From Ruminococcus sp. (GTDB lineage Bacteria > Bacillota > Clostridia > Oscillospirales > Ruminococcaceae): a DNA stretch of 64,000 nt. Below the pieces are notes generated by a model. That model made no database searches. It saw nothing but the letters and a program-made list of their open reading frames with translations, and had not been told where the DNA came from. The DNA lies in the NCBI GenBank assembly GCA_014799805.1, contig JAAVHJ010000023.1:1-64000 (forward strand). Reading direction: 5' to 3'. The position numbers and the translations under genes were made by a program. This document shows, in pieces, positions 1 through 9,122 of the stretch; positions within the stretch are counted from its first letter, which is position 1; every line of letters begins with the position of its first letter.

Positions 1-690
1 ACCTATGCCGAGATAATTTTCTTGATTTTCTATATTATGCAATATAATTTGATTATTTTCTGTTACATAGAGAATACTTCCGTCCGTATTCACATCAAAG
101 CTGGCTTTTTCATGAATATTAGTAATAATTATCTCGTCTGTTTTATCCTGTAAATCAAAACAATGAATGTCATTAGAGCTATTATGCTTTAGTACATAGT
201 AAAGCTTATTGTCTTTGATACACTTGTATGTTATTTCACCATCTTGTGAAAGAATGAAATTCCAATCGTTATTTTTTCTATAGTATTTATTTTCAACTCC
301 ATTTTTTTCATCTGTAAAAACTGTCCAATCTGGTTCTTGATTTGTCTTTGCAATGATACAATTTTTTCCTGTTTTTACGCTAGTTGTTGTATAGTAAACA
401 ATATTTTCTGATTGTATTGGATATTTTAAGCCAAAATATTCACTATTATCGAGCGAATCAATTGGATAGACTTTTGCTTTTGTTAAAGTATCAATAGCAT
501 ATTTTGTACGCATGCCAGATATTGTGTAAGCACCGTTGCAATCTCCAGTAGACCAACTAAAAAAAGAACTTTCTTCTTCGCTTTTATGATATTTTTTGAT
601 TCCCCAAAAAACCATAAAGCATACTATTATGATTCCAAGAATTACACTTAATATGATAATTGTTTTTCTTTTTGCAAATAATAATTTCAA
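1..690 (-). CDS. Membrane-anchored protein of unknown function, C-terminus beyond the window
   Basis: This partial gene is missing from the ORF track because it runs off the left edge. Reading the minus strand from a TTG start at 688-690 gives 230 uninterrupted codons. The start is placed by an AGGTGAT ribosome binding site five bases upstream and by an in-frame TGA just before it. The N-terminus is basic (KLLFAKRKT), followed by one hydrophobic segment at about residues 10-28. The rest reads as an extracytoplasmic domain rich in Tyr, Asn and Asp, with recurring strand-like segments such as NKLYYVLKHN and GSILYVTENN, possibly a beta-propeller-like sensor. I do not recognise the family. It lies downstream of tRNA-Leu but is separated from it by a terminator. 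Confidence 0.7.
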   Translation of the reverse strand, partial: MKLLFAKRKTIIILSVILGIIIVCFMVFWGIKKYHKSEEESSFFSWSTGDCNGAYTISGMRTKYAIDTLTKAKVYPIDSLDNSEYFGLKYPIQSENIVYYTTTSVKTGKNCIIAKTNQEPDWTVFTDEKNGVENKYYRKNNDWNFILSQDGEITYKCIKDNKLYYVLKHNSSNDIHCFDLQDKTDEIIITNIHEKASFDVNTDGSILYVTENNQIILHNIENQENYLGIG

Positions 691-720
691 GAGCCATCAC
701 CTGTTTTTTAAATTTAATTA

Positions 721-757
721 AAAAAATACACCCAACAATTTTAAAAATCGTCGGGTG
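721..757 (-). terminator. Intrinsic terminator of tRNA-Leu
   Basis: On the minus strand, an ACCCGACGATTTTT/AAAATTGTTGGGT hairpin is followed by a T-rich run (TATTTTTTT). It lies just downstream of tRNA-Leu and separates it from the gene below. Confidence 0.8.
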
Positions 758-766
758 CTGTCACCA

Positions 767-850
767 TGCCGCTGACCGGACTTGAACCGGTACGGATTTT
801 ACTCCGAGGGATTTTAAGTCCCTTGTGTCTGCCTATTCCACCACAGCGGC
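767..850 (-). tRNA. tRNA-Leu (anticodon UAA)
   Basis: The minus strand folds as a class II tRNA. The acceptor stem is GCCGCTG/CAGCGGC with an A discriminator. There is a D arm with GG, an anticodon stem AGGGA/TCCCT around the loop CTTAAAA (anticodon TAA), a long variable arm (CGGAGTAAAATCCG) as expected for leucine, and a T arm with GGTTCAAGTCC. The CCA end is not encoded. A TTGACA-N17-TAAAAT promoter precedes it and an intrinsic terminator follows, so it is a single-gene transcription unit. Confidence 0.95.
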
Positions 851-868
851 TTATTTAGTACAGTATTT

Positions 869-897
869 ATTTTAGCATAAAACAACAAATTTGTCAA
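869..897 (-). promoter_or_regulatory. Promoter of tRNA-Leu
   Basis: Minus strand TTGACA, 17-base spacer ending TTATGC, then TAAAAT, about 20 bases upstream of the tRNA. Confidence 0.75.
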
Positions 898-1064
898 TAA
901 GATTTTTGGTAAAAAATAATGCTAAATTTTATCTAAAATTTATGCAATATGCTGAAATCTCAATTTCAAAAGAATTTTTGTCATATTTTATGTGTGAAAA
1001 GTGTTTTATTAGTAGGAACTTATGTAATATAAGTTTAAGATTCAGTTAAGATTTCAAAAGACTA

Positions 1065-1093
1065 TTGACAAATATAAATGCCTGTGCTATTAT
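1065..1093 (+). promoter_or_regulatory. Promoter of the permease/adaptor operon
   Basis: TTGACA at 1065-1070, 17-base spacer, TATTAT at 1088-1093, about 50 bases before the first permease. The promoter sits directly in front of the first permease gene, so no further upstream gene belongs to this operon. Confidence 0.75.
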
Positions 1094-1145
1094 GAATAGT
1101 ACAGTAAAAAAATAAAAGATTAAAATTTTTATGAGGTGATGTTAT

Positions 1146-2018
1146 TTGCAAGTTCGTAAAAAAATACTAAACGCTCTAAGCCAATGGGGTTGGCTGATAC
1201 CTAGCTTAATCGGAGTACTAATATTTTTTATTATCCCATTCTGTGTTGTCATGTATTATTCTGTATTAGATAATCTGGCATTTTCCAATTTTGTAGGGTT
1301 AGAAAATTTCAGAAAATTACTTAAAAATGACTCATTTTTGCGAGCGTCCAAAAATACGGCTATTTTTTCAGCAATTGCCGTACCATTATCTGTGATATTA
1401 TCATTAGTAATGGCATTTGGATTGAATGCAAAAATTCCGTGTAAAAGCTGGATAAAATCTTGTTTTTTATGTCCTTTAATGGTACCGATTGCATCTGTTG
1501 TGCTAGTATGGCAAGTTATTTTTCATTATCACGGCACTTTAAATCAAATCACTGGATTATTTGGAGCTGAACCTATTGACTGGCTGAAGTCAAACTGGTC
1601 ATATTTCATTCTGACAATTATGTTTCTTTGGAAAACATTAGGCTATAATATGATATTATTTATGTCAGCTATTGCTGGAATTCCAACAGATATATTGGAA
1701 GTAGCAGAATTAGAGGGAGCAGGGGAATTTTATAAATTCTTGCATATTAAATTAAGATATTTATCGCCTACGATTTTATTTGTGACGATTTTATCTATTA
1801 TCAGCTCTTTTAAAATGTTCCGTGAAGTATATTTACTAGCAGGTCCTTATCCACATGAAAGCATGTATTTATTGCAACATTTCATGAATAATACATTTCA
1901 GTCAACGGACTATCAAAAATTATCCAGTGCGGCAGTATTATTATCTATTGTCATGATAATTATCATTGGCATTTTATATTTAATAGAACGCAAATATGGA
2001 GAGGACGTAGAAGAATGA
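1146..2018 (+). CDS. Carbohydrate-type ABC transporter permease (MalF/UgpA family)
   Basis: The TTG start is set by GAGGTGAT five bases upstream. The 290-residue protein has the usual size of a CUT1-family sugar permease. It has an N-terminal helix (WGWLIPSLIGVLIFFIIPF), about six membrane spans, and the cytoplasmic EAA loop (EVAELEGAGEFYKF) that docks with the ATPase. By family it should form a heterodimer with the next gene, with which it overlaps by four bases. No solute-binding protein or ATPase gene is adjacent. In Bacillota an MsmK-type ATPase is often shared between sugar importers, so the ATPase may be encoded elsewhere. The substrate cannot be predicted. Confidence 0.88.
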   Translation: MQVRKKILNALSQWGWLIPSLIGVLIFFIIPFCVVMYYSVLDNLAFSNFVGLENFRKLLKNDSFLRASKNTAIFSAIAVPLSVILSLVMAFGLNAKIPCKSWIKSCFLCPLMVPIASVVLVWQVIFHYHGTLNQITGLFGAEPIDWLKSNWSYFILTIMFLWKTLGYNMILFMSAIAGIPTDILEVAELEGAGEFYKFLHIKLRYLSPTILFVTILSIISSFKMFREVYLLAGPYPHESMYLLQHFMNNTFQSTDYQKLSSAAVLLSIVMIIIIGILYLIERKYGEDVEE

Positions 2019-2905
2019 GCAGTAAATTTAAAAAGCATTTTATAACTGGTTTATTATTTTTGATTGCTTTTCTAGCAGCGATATTATTTATTTTGCCAAC
2101 TGTGCTGACAATTACAAATTCTTTCATGACAGAAAAAGAAATTAACGCCAATTATGGGGCTATGATAGAAAGTGCATCTGCTGATAAAAAAACTTATATT
2201 TCAGAGAATTTAAATTTAAAATTTATTCCTGATTCAGTCAGCATTCAGCAATATTTATCTGTATTATTCAAAAGTCCAGATTATTTATTAAAATTCTGGA
2301 ATTCTGTGATACTTGTTGTGCCAATTACAGTATTTCAGGTATTATTGGCAAGTATTACAGCATATGGTTTTTCAAGATACAGAGGAAAAATTCGGGAAAT
2401 TATATTTTTTGTTTATATTATTCTCATGTTAATGCCATATCAAGTAACACTTGTCCCGAATCGGTTAGTTTCTGAATTTTTAGGAATTTTCGGTACAAGA
2501 TGGGCAATTATCTTACCTGCTGTTTTTTCGCCGTTCAGCGTATATTTATTAACAAAAATTATGCGTAGAATTCCGAATGCTTATTTTGAAGCTGCACGGC
2601 TTGACGGTGCAGGAGAATTTCAAATTTTCTTATATATCTGCCTGCCATTATGCAGAAGTGCTATGCTTTCTGTTGGATTACTAGTATTTATTGATTATTG
2701 GAACATGGTGGAACAGCCTTTAATTTTGCTAGATAATCAAGACCAATATCCATTATCTGTATTTTTATCACAGATTAATACTGGTGATGTAGGACTTGCT
2801 TTTGCAGTTGCTGTTGTGTATATGATTCCAGCATTGCTATTATTTCTATATGGTGAAGAATATCTTGTAGAGGGCATTACTTATTCTGGCGGTGTAAAAG
2901 GTTAA
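2015..2905 (+). CDS. Carbohydrate-type ABC transporter permease (MalG/UgpE family)
   Basis: The start overlaps the previous stop (ATGA), so the two permeases are translationally coupled. The 296-residue protein has a first span near residues 11-33, an extracytoplasmic insert (about 34-90), then five spans. A clear EAA motif (EAARLDGAGEFQIFLYICLP) ends in the LP typical of CUT1 permeases. It should pair with the upstream permease as a membrane channel. What follows is not a sugar-utilisation gene but an HlyD-like adaptor, an unusual partner for an importer. Confidence 0.88.
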   Translation: MSSKFKKHFITGLLFLIAFLAAILFILPTVLTITNSFMTEKEINANYGAMIESASADKKTYISENLNLKFIPDSVSIQQYLSVLFKSPDYLLKFWNSVILVVPITVFQVLLASITAYGFSRYRGKIREIIFFVYIILMLMPYQVTLVPNRLVSEFLGIFGTRWAIILPAVFSPFSVYLLTKIMRRIPNAYFEAARLDGAGEFQIFLYICLPLCRSAMLSVGLLVFIDYWNMVEQPLILLDNQDQYPLSVFLSQINTGDVGLAFAVAVVYMIPALLLFLYGEEYLVEGITYSGGVKG

Positions 2906-2931
2906 TTATTATCTGGAGGTTTTATATTATT

Positions 2932-4917
2932 ATGGAAGAACAATCAAAAAGTGCAAAACGCAGAGAAAAAATTAAAACTATTTTAATTATTTTCCTGATG
3001 ATATTATTATTATTGACATTTTTTTCAAGTAGTATTTTAAATTATAGTTTGCCAACTGTTTCAGCACAATATGCAAGTTATGGTGTGATTACAGAGAAAA
3101 TCAGAGGCACTGGCATTGTGACAGCAAATCAAAATTATGATATTAAAGCCGACAGTACACGTGTTGTGACTTCTGTTTCTGTCAAAGTCGGAGATGAAGT
3201 CAAAGCTGGAGATAAATTATTTGTTCTTGATGCATCTGAAAATCAAGAAGAAATAAAAAATGCAGAAAATGCGTTACAAGAAGCAGAACTTGCTTATCAA
3301 AAAGCATTATTAACGGCTGTACCAGATTATACAGCAGAAAATCAGGAAATTACGAATGCAAGAGCGGATTTACAATCCGCAATTCAGAAATTAAATCAGG
3401 CAAAAAATCAAACGTCTAGTATTTCTGATTCTGCTTATCAGCAAGCTAATTCAAAAGTAAAAGAACTTTCTTCCAGAATAGAGGATTTAAATAATTATTT
3501 ATTAGCCGTTTCTTCTGGTGAATTAGACAGCGTTCCGTCACAGTATTTAGCCGAATTGCAAACAGCACAGAATAATTTGCAAATTGCTACAAAAAAATTA
3601 GAATCTGCACAGGAAAATTTAGAATCTAAAAATATTGCTGTTTCCTCAGGGGAACAAGAACAAACAATATTATCTTTAGAACGTGAAGCCGAAAAAGCAC
3701 AGATTGCTTATCAAAGAGCCAAAACAGATTATGAAACTGCCAAAGAATCTGGTATCATAAATTCTATACCGTCTACTAAATTCACAGATGATGAAGAAAA
3801 TGAAGAAAATAATATGCCTGTTATGAATTCTCTGACAGATATGCAACGTGCAATGGAAGATGCAGAACAAACCATGCGTTATGCCAACGAAGACGTAGAG
3901 AATGCAAAAAAAATATTAGAATCTATTAAATTACAGGAAACAGATTTACAAAATGCAAAAGATGCTGTCACACAAGCAACAGCAGAACAGGAACAAGCAC
4001 AAAAAGCTTATCAATCTGCTTCTTCTGGTGTAAATGCCTTAATACAAGCAGATTTAAATACTGTCAATGCAGAGTTGGAATCCGCACAATCTGTGATAAC
4101 TGCTTATGAAATGCAGGAGTCTCAAAACGCTGGTTCAGATATTACTAGTTTGCAAGAAGCAGTTTCCCAACAAGAACGTAATTTACAGACTTTGATTTTA
4201 CAGCTTGCTGAAAAAAAGCAAGAAGATGATTTATCCCAGAAAGTAAATGATTTAGAATTAAAAAGTCAACAAAATGCAATTGAACAGCAAAAAACAGAAT
4301 TAGAAAAATTAAAAAAAGACATTGGAACACAGATAATTACCAGCAAAAATGATGGTATTGTAAGTAGTATCACTTGTGTTGCAGGTGATACTGTCATGGA
4401 AGGTGACACACTTGCAAGTCTAAGTTTAACAAATTCTGGTTATACGGTACAATTTTCTGTTACGGCTGAACAAGCCAGAAAAGTTCATGCAGGTATAACT
4501 GCTGAAATTATGAATCAATATCATAGTGATATTACAGCAAAATTAACGGCAATTAAGCCTGACACAGAAAATGGAAAGAGTGATAATAAATTATTAATTT
4601 TTGATATTACAGGTAGTGAAGTAGATTCTGGTCAGTCGCTTGCGTTGTCAATTGCTTGCTCCAGTGAAAATTATGATTGTGTTGTTCCTACAAGTGCGAT
4701 TATGGAAGATAATGACGGAAAATTTGTGTTAATCATGAAAGCCAAAAGTACGCCTTTGGGCAATCGCTATTATGCAAGTCGTTGTGATGTCACTGTACTT
4801 GCACATGATGAAGTAAATTCTGCCGTACAGGGTGATATGAACAGCTCCGATTTTGTAATTACGAATTCTGAAAAACCTTTGACAGCTGGTACACAAGTAC
4901 GCATGGAGGATAATTAA
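2932..4917 (+). CDS. HlyD/MacA-like membrane fusion protein with long coiled coil
   Basis: ATG start behind CTGGAGG. The 661-residue protein has one N-terminal membrane helix (about 17-36). A biotinyl-lipoyl-like half-motif follows (GTGIVTANQNYDIKADS, VGDEVKAGDKLFVLD), then a very long Glu/Gln/Ala-rich coiled coil (about 90-465). The returning half-motif (KNDGIVSSITCVAGDTVMEG) and beta-barrel segments follow. This order defines periplasmic-adaptor-type proteins, which in Gram-positives act with MacB-like ABC exporters. The coiled coil is much longer than in typical Gram-positive adaptors. The gene starts 27 bases after the permease stop and three bases before the next gene, so all four genes form one operon. 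Confidence 0.8.
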   Translation: MEEQSKSAKRREKIKTILIIFLMILLLLTFFSSSILNYSLPTVSAQYASYGVITEKIRGTGIVTANQNYDIKADSTRVVTSVSVKVGDEVKAGDKLFVLDASENQEEIKNAENALQEAELAYQKALLTAVPDYTAENQEITNARADLQSAIQKLNQAKNQTSSISDSAYQQANSKVKELSSRIEDLNNYLLAVSSGELDSVPSQYLAELQTAQNNLQIATKKLESAQENLESKNIAVSSGEQEQTILSLEREAEKAQIAYQRAKTDYETAKESGIINSIPSTKFTDDEENEENNMPVMNSLTDMQRAMEDAEQTMRYANEDVENAKKILESIKLQETDLQNAKDAVTQATAEQEQAQKAYQSASSGVNALIQADLNTVNAELESAQSVITAYEMQESQNAGSDITSLQEAVSQQERNLQTLILQLAEKKQEDDLSQKVNDLELKSQQNAIEQQKTELEKLKKDIGTQIITSKNDGIVSSITCVAGDTVMEGDTLASLSLTNSGYTVQFSVTAEQARKVHAGITAEIMNQYHSDITAKLTAIKPDTENGKSDNKLLIFDITGSEVDSGQSLALSIACSSENYDCVVPTSAIMEDNDGKFVLIMKAKSTPLGNRYYASRCDVTVLAHDEVNSAVQGDMNSSDFVITNSEKPLTAGTQVRMEDN

Positions 4918-4919
4918 TT

Positions 4920-5963
4920 GTGAAAAAAAAATTACAAAAACGACAGATTTTTAGATTTTTTAGTGCTTTACTCTGTTTGATTGTAGTATTTATATTAACT
5001 TGTATTAGCAATTATATTTCTAATTTGCTAGATAGTCAAAAGGCAGGCGAACGTTGGCAGGGAAATTCAGACACAAAATTTGCACAAGTTAGCGTATTTT
5101 TTAAACAAGATGAAGATTTTAATACAAGTAATATTCAGAGTTTACATGAAAGTATTGAAGAGAGTTTAAAATCCGCATCATTGGAAGCCAGTTCTGATTC
5201 TTCCAGACTTTGGTATGATTGCTATAGTACACAGGGCGGAGAAACTGAAATTACTGGTTCACGCAAAAATTCTGCAAAAGCTCTTGTAACAGCTGTCGGA
5301 GGGGATTTTTTCACAATGCATATGCCAGAACTTGCAGACGGCAGTTATTTTCAAGATTCTGATATCATGCATGACAGAGTTATCATAGATACAACGCTTG
5401 CATGGCAATTATTTGGTTCTTCTCAAGTTGCGGGCATGGAGCTGACAATTCAACAAAAAACTTGTTTCATTGCGGGTGTTGTGAAACCTGAAACAAATTA
5501 TGCTTCTCAAACTGCTTATGGCGATACGCCTAGAATTTACATGTCTTATTTATTCTATCAGGAATTATCTTCTGATACAAAAATAGACTGTTATGAAGCT
5601 GTCTTGCCAAATCCTGTTAAAAATTTTGCAAAAAATACCATTTCTGAATTAATAAATTCTGAAAGCAATATAACTATTTTGCAAAATACAGACAGATATT
5701 CGCTTTCTGGAAGATTTGAGAATTTAAAACATATTCGCAATTTTGTTGTTGCAGAAACTGTGACATATCCGTATTGGGAAAATTCTGCAAGAATCATTTG
5801 CTTTGATACGGCTATGCTATTATTTTTAATGCTATTATTTTTAATTTATCCTGTTTTCTATTTTATCTGGCTTTGCTGGAAAGCATATTGTTTCATAGAT
5901 AGCACAATCTGGCAAAAACGGCAAGCTTATAAAAATCGCTATCGTTCGCAAATTTCTTCCTGA
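4920..5963 (+). CDS. MacB-like extracytoplasmic core protein with incomplete permease part
   Basis: GTG start with GGAGG ten bases upstream, three bases after the adaptor stop. The 347-residue protein has an N-terminal helix (about 12-34). An extracytoplasmic domain follows with features of the MacB periplasmic core: GGDFFTMHMPELADGSYF, DRVIIDTTLAWQLFG and FIAGVVKPE. One hydrophobic region near 294-320, perhaps a hairpin, precedes a basic tail. Typical FtsX/MacB permeases have three helices after the core, so this one looks reduced, and there is no adjacent ATPase gene. It may cooperate with the adaptor and possibly with the sugar-type permeases. That is inference from co-transcription. Confidence 0.6.
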   Translation: MKKKLQKRQIFRFFSALLCLIVVFILTCISNYISNLLDSQKAGERWQGNSDTKFAQVSVFFKQDEDFNTSNIQSLHESIEESLKSASLEASSDSSRLWYDCYSTQGGETEITGSRKNSAKALVTAVGGDFFTMHMPELADGSYFQDSDIMHDRVIIDTTLAWQLFGSSQVAGMELTIQQKTCFIAGVVKPETNYASQTAYGDTPRIYMSYLFYQELSSDTKIDCYEAVLPNPVKNFAKNTISELINSESNITILQNTDRYSLSGRFENLKHIRNFVVAETVTYPYWENSARIICFDTAMLLFLMLLFLIYPVFYFIWLCWKAYCFIDSTIWQKRQAYKNRYRSQISS

Positions 5964-5994
5964 AATAATATTTTTCATGCCATTATAAAAAAAC

Positions 5995-6029
5995 AGCTCC
6001 CTGCTATTTCTGCAAGGAGCTATTTTTTT
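5995..6029. terminator. Bidirectional intrinsic terminator
   Basis: AGCTCC...GGAGCT hairpin with ATTTTTTT on the plus strand and GTTTTTTT on the minus strand, between two convergent transcription units. Confidence 0.85.
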
Positions 6030-6031
6030 AA

Positions 6032-6457
6032 TTATTCGGAATCGCTATCAATGACAACACCGTCTACAGATTCAATTAATTTCGTACCACAATAAGGACA
6101 GAATTTTTGATGTTCCATCACATATTTTTTGCAGTTTGGGCAGGCAGACGCATTGTCTAAATTGCTCAATTCTGCTTTTGCAGCTGCAATTTGTGCTTTG
6201 ACATCTGCAATTTCAACCATGAAATTTACAAATTCCGGAGCATTTTTACTCCCATAAATTTCTTCGTATTTTTTGCCTATAGCAAGATAAATTTCATTTA
6301 ATTTTGCTTCCGCATGACGAATTGTATTTTGCAATTTTACTTTTTCAGCCATTTTCTTTGAGCTGTCAACTGCATTTCTTTTCAGTTTTTCGGCTTTATC
6401 TCTTGCATCAGAACCAAATTGTGCAAGTTTGTCTCTAAAATTTCTTTCATCTGGCAT
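6032..6457 (-). CDS. Coiled-coil zinc-ribbon protein
   Basis: A 141-residue soluble protein behind TAGGAGG. The N-terminal two thirds are charged and helical (about residues 5-95, probable coiled coil). The C-terminus carries a zinc ribbon, CPNC...CPYC, at about 111-127, followed by an acidic tail. Proteins with this layout are common in Clostridia and have no assigned function. It has its own promoter (6507-6535) and ends at a shared terminator, so it is monocistronic. The zinc ribbon suggests a protein-protein or nucleic-acid contact, but nothing more specific can be claimed. Confidence 0.75.
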   Translation of the reverse strand: MPDERNFRDKLAQFGSDARDKAEKLKRNAVDSSKKMAEKVKLQNTIRHAEAKLNEIYLAIGKKYEEIYGSKNAPEFVNFMVEIADVKAQIAAAKAELSNLDNASACPNCKKYVMEHQKFCPYCGTKLIESVDGVVIDSDSE

Positions 6458-6506
6458 AAAAACAACCTCCTATGTATAAAAAATAATAAAATATTAGAAT
6501 ACTACA

Positions 6507-6535
6507 AGTTTATCATAATTTCAAATATTTGTCAA
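6507..6535 (-). promoter_or_regulatory. Promoter of the zinc-ribbon gene
   Basis: Minus strand TTGACA, 17-base spacer, TAAACT. Confidence 0.65.
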
Positions 6536-6552
6536 GTCTTTTATGTGAAAAT

Positions 6553-6816
6553 TTAATGAAAATTTAATTCACAAAAACTTTGCATTTGCTGTGCCGTTGT
6601 TCTGAATACCAGCACAAAATTTTCGTTATATTGACTGGACATTTGTCTTGTGATTTCTTCTGGCGAAAATGCCTGCAAAAATTTCTCTGCACTTTGAATA
6701 ATTAAATTATTATTATTCTCTTGCAAGATATTATTAATATATAATTTTTGTTGATAACAATTATGTTTCAATTCACAGACAAATTTAATTTTATCATTAT
6801 TTTTTAAATCTTGCAT
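6553..6816 (-). CDS. Small hypothetical protein
   Basis: An 87-residue soluble ORF that overlaps the end of the VanZ-like gene by 20 bases in the same direction, so it is probably the last gene of that operon. It is rich in Asn and Gln, with no membrane helix or known motif. The family is not recognised. The overlap and the shared strand are the main reasons to call it real. Confidence 0.5.
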   Translation of the reverse strand: MQDLKNNDKIKFVCELKHNCYQQKLYINNILQENNNNLIIQSAEKFLQAFSPEEITRQMSSQYNENFVLVFRTTAQQMQSFCELNFH

Positions 6817-7396
6817 AAATAACTCGCTTTCTTAGAAATTTTACTAGAAAATATAATATTTGAAAACAAATAAACCCACCAAATGCACCAAATAAATTCA
6901 ATAGCAAATCATCAATATCACATTTACCAATTAAAGCCAATGCTTGAATCATTTCAACCAAGCTAATCATAATTATCATTGTGAAGAAAAATAAAAAAAG
7001 ATTCCTTTGTTTTTTCTGAAAATATGGCAGAAAAAATCCCATTGGGAAAAATAATGCTAAATTTCCCATTAAATTCATAATTGCAATGGGGAATAGGGGA
7101 TTACTTCTATCAAGCCATGATGAAAAATATCGAATTGTTGAAAATGGCTTATACTGAATTGATTTTTTTACGGCTTGCCAATAAGGCATATTATCAAATA
7201 CCGCTTTATGAAATTTTGAATTTGTACCATGAATGATTCTTTCAAAAAACACTAGATACAAAACACATGCGATATAAAATAAAAATGCAATGATAATCAA
7301 AAATTTACAGAAATGAAATTTTTTTCGCTCTGGTGATAATTTATTTTTCTTTTTATTATATGCAGTTCTATCTGAAACGGTTCTGCTTTTCATCAT
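6797..7396 (-). CDS. VanZ-like membrane protein
   Basis: A 199-residue integral membrane protein with a basic cytoplasmic N-terminus and about five membrane spans (first near 29-50). It carries the VanZ-family pattern near the C-terminus: an Ile-Ser-Leu-Val-Glu motif in a helix, then CDIDDLLLNLFGAFGGF. VanZ-family proteins are cell-envelope proteins of uncertain mechanism; the founder gives low-level teicoplanin resistance. The called start overlaps the DUF4250 gene by 29 bases. A downstream start is possible, but no better ribosome binding site is visible. Confidence 0.75.
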   Translation of the reverse strand: MMKSRTVSDRTAYNKKKNKLSPERKKFHFCKFLIIIAFLFYIACVLYLVFFERIIHGTNSKFHKAVFDNMPYWQAVKKSIQYKPFSTIRYFSSWLDRSNPLFPIAIMNLMGNLALFFPMGFFLPYFQKKQRNLFLFFFTMIIMISLVEMIQALALIGKCDIDDLLLNLFGAFGGFICFQILYFLVKFLRKRVIYARFKK

Positions 7397-7544
7397 AAAT
7401 ATAGCCTATTGTAGCAAGTTTATTCATAATTTCTTGCATATCACAATCATTTGTTTTGCAAAATTCTTCCAGAGATGGATAAAAATCCCGTAATTGCGTA
7501 TTTAAATAACTTACTAAAATCGCAGGGTCATTTGGTAAATTCAT
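7368..7544 (-). CDS. DUF4250 family small protein
   Basis: This 58-codon gene is too short for the ORF track. It starts at ATG 7544 behind AGGAG. The protein begins MNLPNDPAILVSYLNTQLRD and ends with ATIGYIYDEKQNRFR, which matches my recollection of DUF4250, a family of small Clostridial proteins of unknown function. It is the first gene of an operon with the VanZ-like and 87-residue proteins, with a promoter at 7611-7639. Confidence 0.85.
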   Translation of the reverse strand: MNLPNDPAILVSYLNTQLRDFYPSLEEFCKTNDCDMQEIMNKLATIGYIYDEKQNRFR

Positions 7545-7610
7545 GCTATTCAGCTCCTAATTAATTTAATAATAATATTAATAATATTATTTTTTCTTTT
7601 CTTTTGATTA

Positions 7611-7639
7611 ATCATAACACAGAAACTAATTTTTGTCAA
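7611..7639 (-). promoter_or_regulatory. Promoter of the DUF4250/VanZ-like operon
   Basis: Minus strand TTGACA, 17-base spacer, TATGAT. Confidence 0.7.
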
Positions 7640-7692
7640 GTGCAAAATCTGTACCATTTGGGTAAAATTTACAAATTTTTTTCAAATCCCTA

Positions 7693-7721
7693 TTGCAAAA
7701 TATTTTAGAATGTAGTATAAT
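7693..7721 (+). promoter_or_regulatory. Promoter of the glycolytic cluster
   Basis: TTGCAA, 17-base spacer, TATAAT. The untranslated leader before pgk is about 80 bases and contains a GCAGAG/CTCTGC hairpin near its 5' end. Confidence 0.7.
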
Positions 7722-7805
7722 AATATTTGTAAGCTTTGCAGAGGGATTCTCTCTGCATTCAAAACGCTGTAAAACAGCAAATTTATACGAAAGGATGTCA
7801 TAACA

Positions 7806-9026
7806 ATGGCAGGTTTAAACAAAGTAACTGTAGAAGACATTGACGTAAAGGGCAAAAAGGTCCTTGTCAGAGTGGATTTTAACGTTCCACTCAAAGAAGG
7901 CGTTATCACAGATGATAACAGAATTCAAGCTGCACTTCCAACAATTAACAAGCTTGTTGAGAATGAAGCAAAAGTTGTTCTGTGTTCTCATCTGGGTAAA
8001 CCGAAAAACGGTCCAGAAGACAAATTCTCTCTCGCTCCAGCAGCTGCAAGATTGGCAGAATTAGTATCTGCAAAAGTTGTATTTGCAAAAGATGATACTG
8101 TTGTTGGCGAAAATGCAAAAAAAGCTGTTGCTGAAATGAATGACGGTGAAATTGTTGTACTGGAAAATACCAGATTCAGAGGTGCAGAAGAAACCAAGAA
8201 CGGCGAAGAATTTTCCAAAGAATTGGCTGAATTGGTTGACAATCAGATTTTTGTCATGGACGCTTTTGGTTCTGCACACAGAGCGCATGCTTCTACAGCA
8301 GGTGTCACAAAATTTGTAGAACAAACAGCTGTTGGCTATTTAATGCAAAAAGAAATTCAGTATTTAGGTAATGCTGTTGAAGAGCCAGTACGCCCATTTG
8401 TTGCAATTCTGGGTGGTGCAAAAGTAGCAGATAAATTAAATGTTATTTCTAATCTGCTTGAAAAATGCGATACCCTGATTATTGGCGGTGGTATGGCATA
8501 TACGTTTATTAAAGCACAGGGCGGTTCTATTGGTAATTCTTTAGTAGACAACGAAAAACTGGATTACTGTAAAGAAATGCTTGCAAAGGCTGAATCTCTT
8601 GGCAAGAAAATATTATTGCCAGTTGATACCACTGTTGCAAGTGAATTTCCAAATCCAATTGATGCAGAAATTGCTGTAGAAGTTGTAAATTCTCATGAAA
8701 TCCCTGCTGACAAAATGGGCTTAGATATTGGTACAGAAACACAGGCAATCTTTGCAGAAGCTGTAAAAACTGCAAAAACTGTTGTTTGGAATGGACCAAT
8801 GGGCGTATTTGAAAACCCAACACTTGCAAAAGGTACAATTGCAGTTGCACAAGCACTTGCTGAAACAGATGCAACTACGATTGTAGGCGGTGGCGATTCT
8901 GCAGCAGCTGTAAAGAAACTCGGCTTTGCAGATAAAATCAGTCATATTTCCACTGGTGGTGGTGCTTCTCTGGAATATCTCGAAGGAAAAGTATTACCAG
9001 GTGTAGCTGTTATCGCTGAAAAGTAA
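7806..9026 (+). CDS. pgk: Phosphoglycerate kinase
   Basis: A 406-residue cytosolic enzyme that transfers the acyl-phosphate of 1,3-bisphosphoglycerate to ADP in glycolysis. Family signatures are all present: RVDFNVPL at the N-terminus, [16 protein letters not shown], the nucleotide-site WNGPMGVFE, and GGGDSAAAV with [11 protein letters not shown] near the end. The start is supported by GAAAGGATG. It leads a glycolytic cluster with tpiA and gpmI. Neither gap nor eno is in the window. Confidence 0.98.
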   Translation: MAGLNKVTVEDIDVKGKKVLVRVDFNVPLKEGVITDDNRIQAALPTINKLVENEAKVVLCSHLGKPKNGPEDKFSLAPAAARLAELVSAKVVFAKDDTVVGENAKKAVAEMNDGEIVVLENTRFRGAEETKNGEEFSKELAELVDNQIFVMDAFGSAHRAHASTAGVTKFVEQTAVGYLMQKEIQYLGNAVEEPVRPFVAILGGAKVADKLNVISNLLEKCDTLIIGGGMAYTFIKAQGGSIGNSLVDNEKLDYCKEMLAKAESLGKKILLPVDTTVASEFPNPIDAEIAVEVVNSHEIPADKMGLDIGTETQAIFAEAVKTAKTVVWNGPMGVFENPTLAKGTIAVAQALAETDATTIVGGGDSAAAVKKLGFADKISHISTGGGASLEYLEGKVLPGVAVIAEK

Positions 9027-9050
9027 GTTTTTTAAAATTTTTGTCTGAAA

Positions 9051-9082
9051 TTCCTGCTGTTATAATAAATTTTCAGCAGGAA
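9051..9082 (+). other. Hairpin after pgk
   Basis: TTCCTGCTG/CAGCAGGAA inverted repeat with a 14-base loop and no T-run. It is more likely a mRNA stability or processing element than a terminator. Confidence 0.45.
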
Positions 9083-9122
9083 AATCAGCATTATATTTAT
9101 TATGAAATGAAAGGTTAATTTT

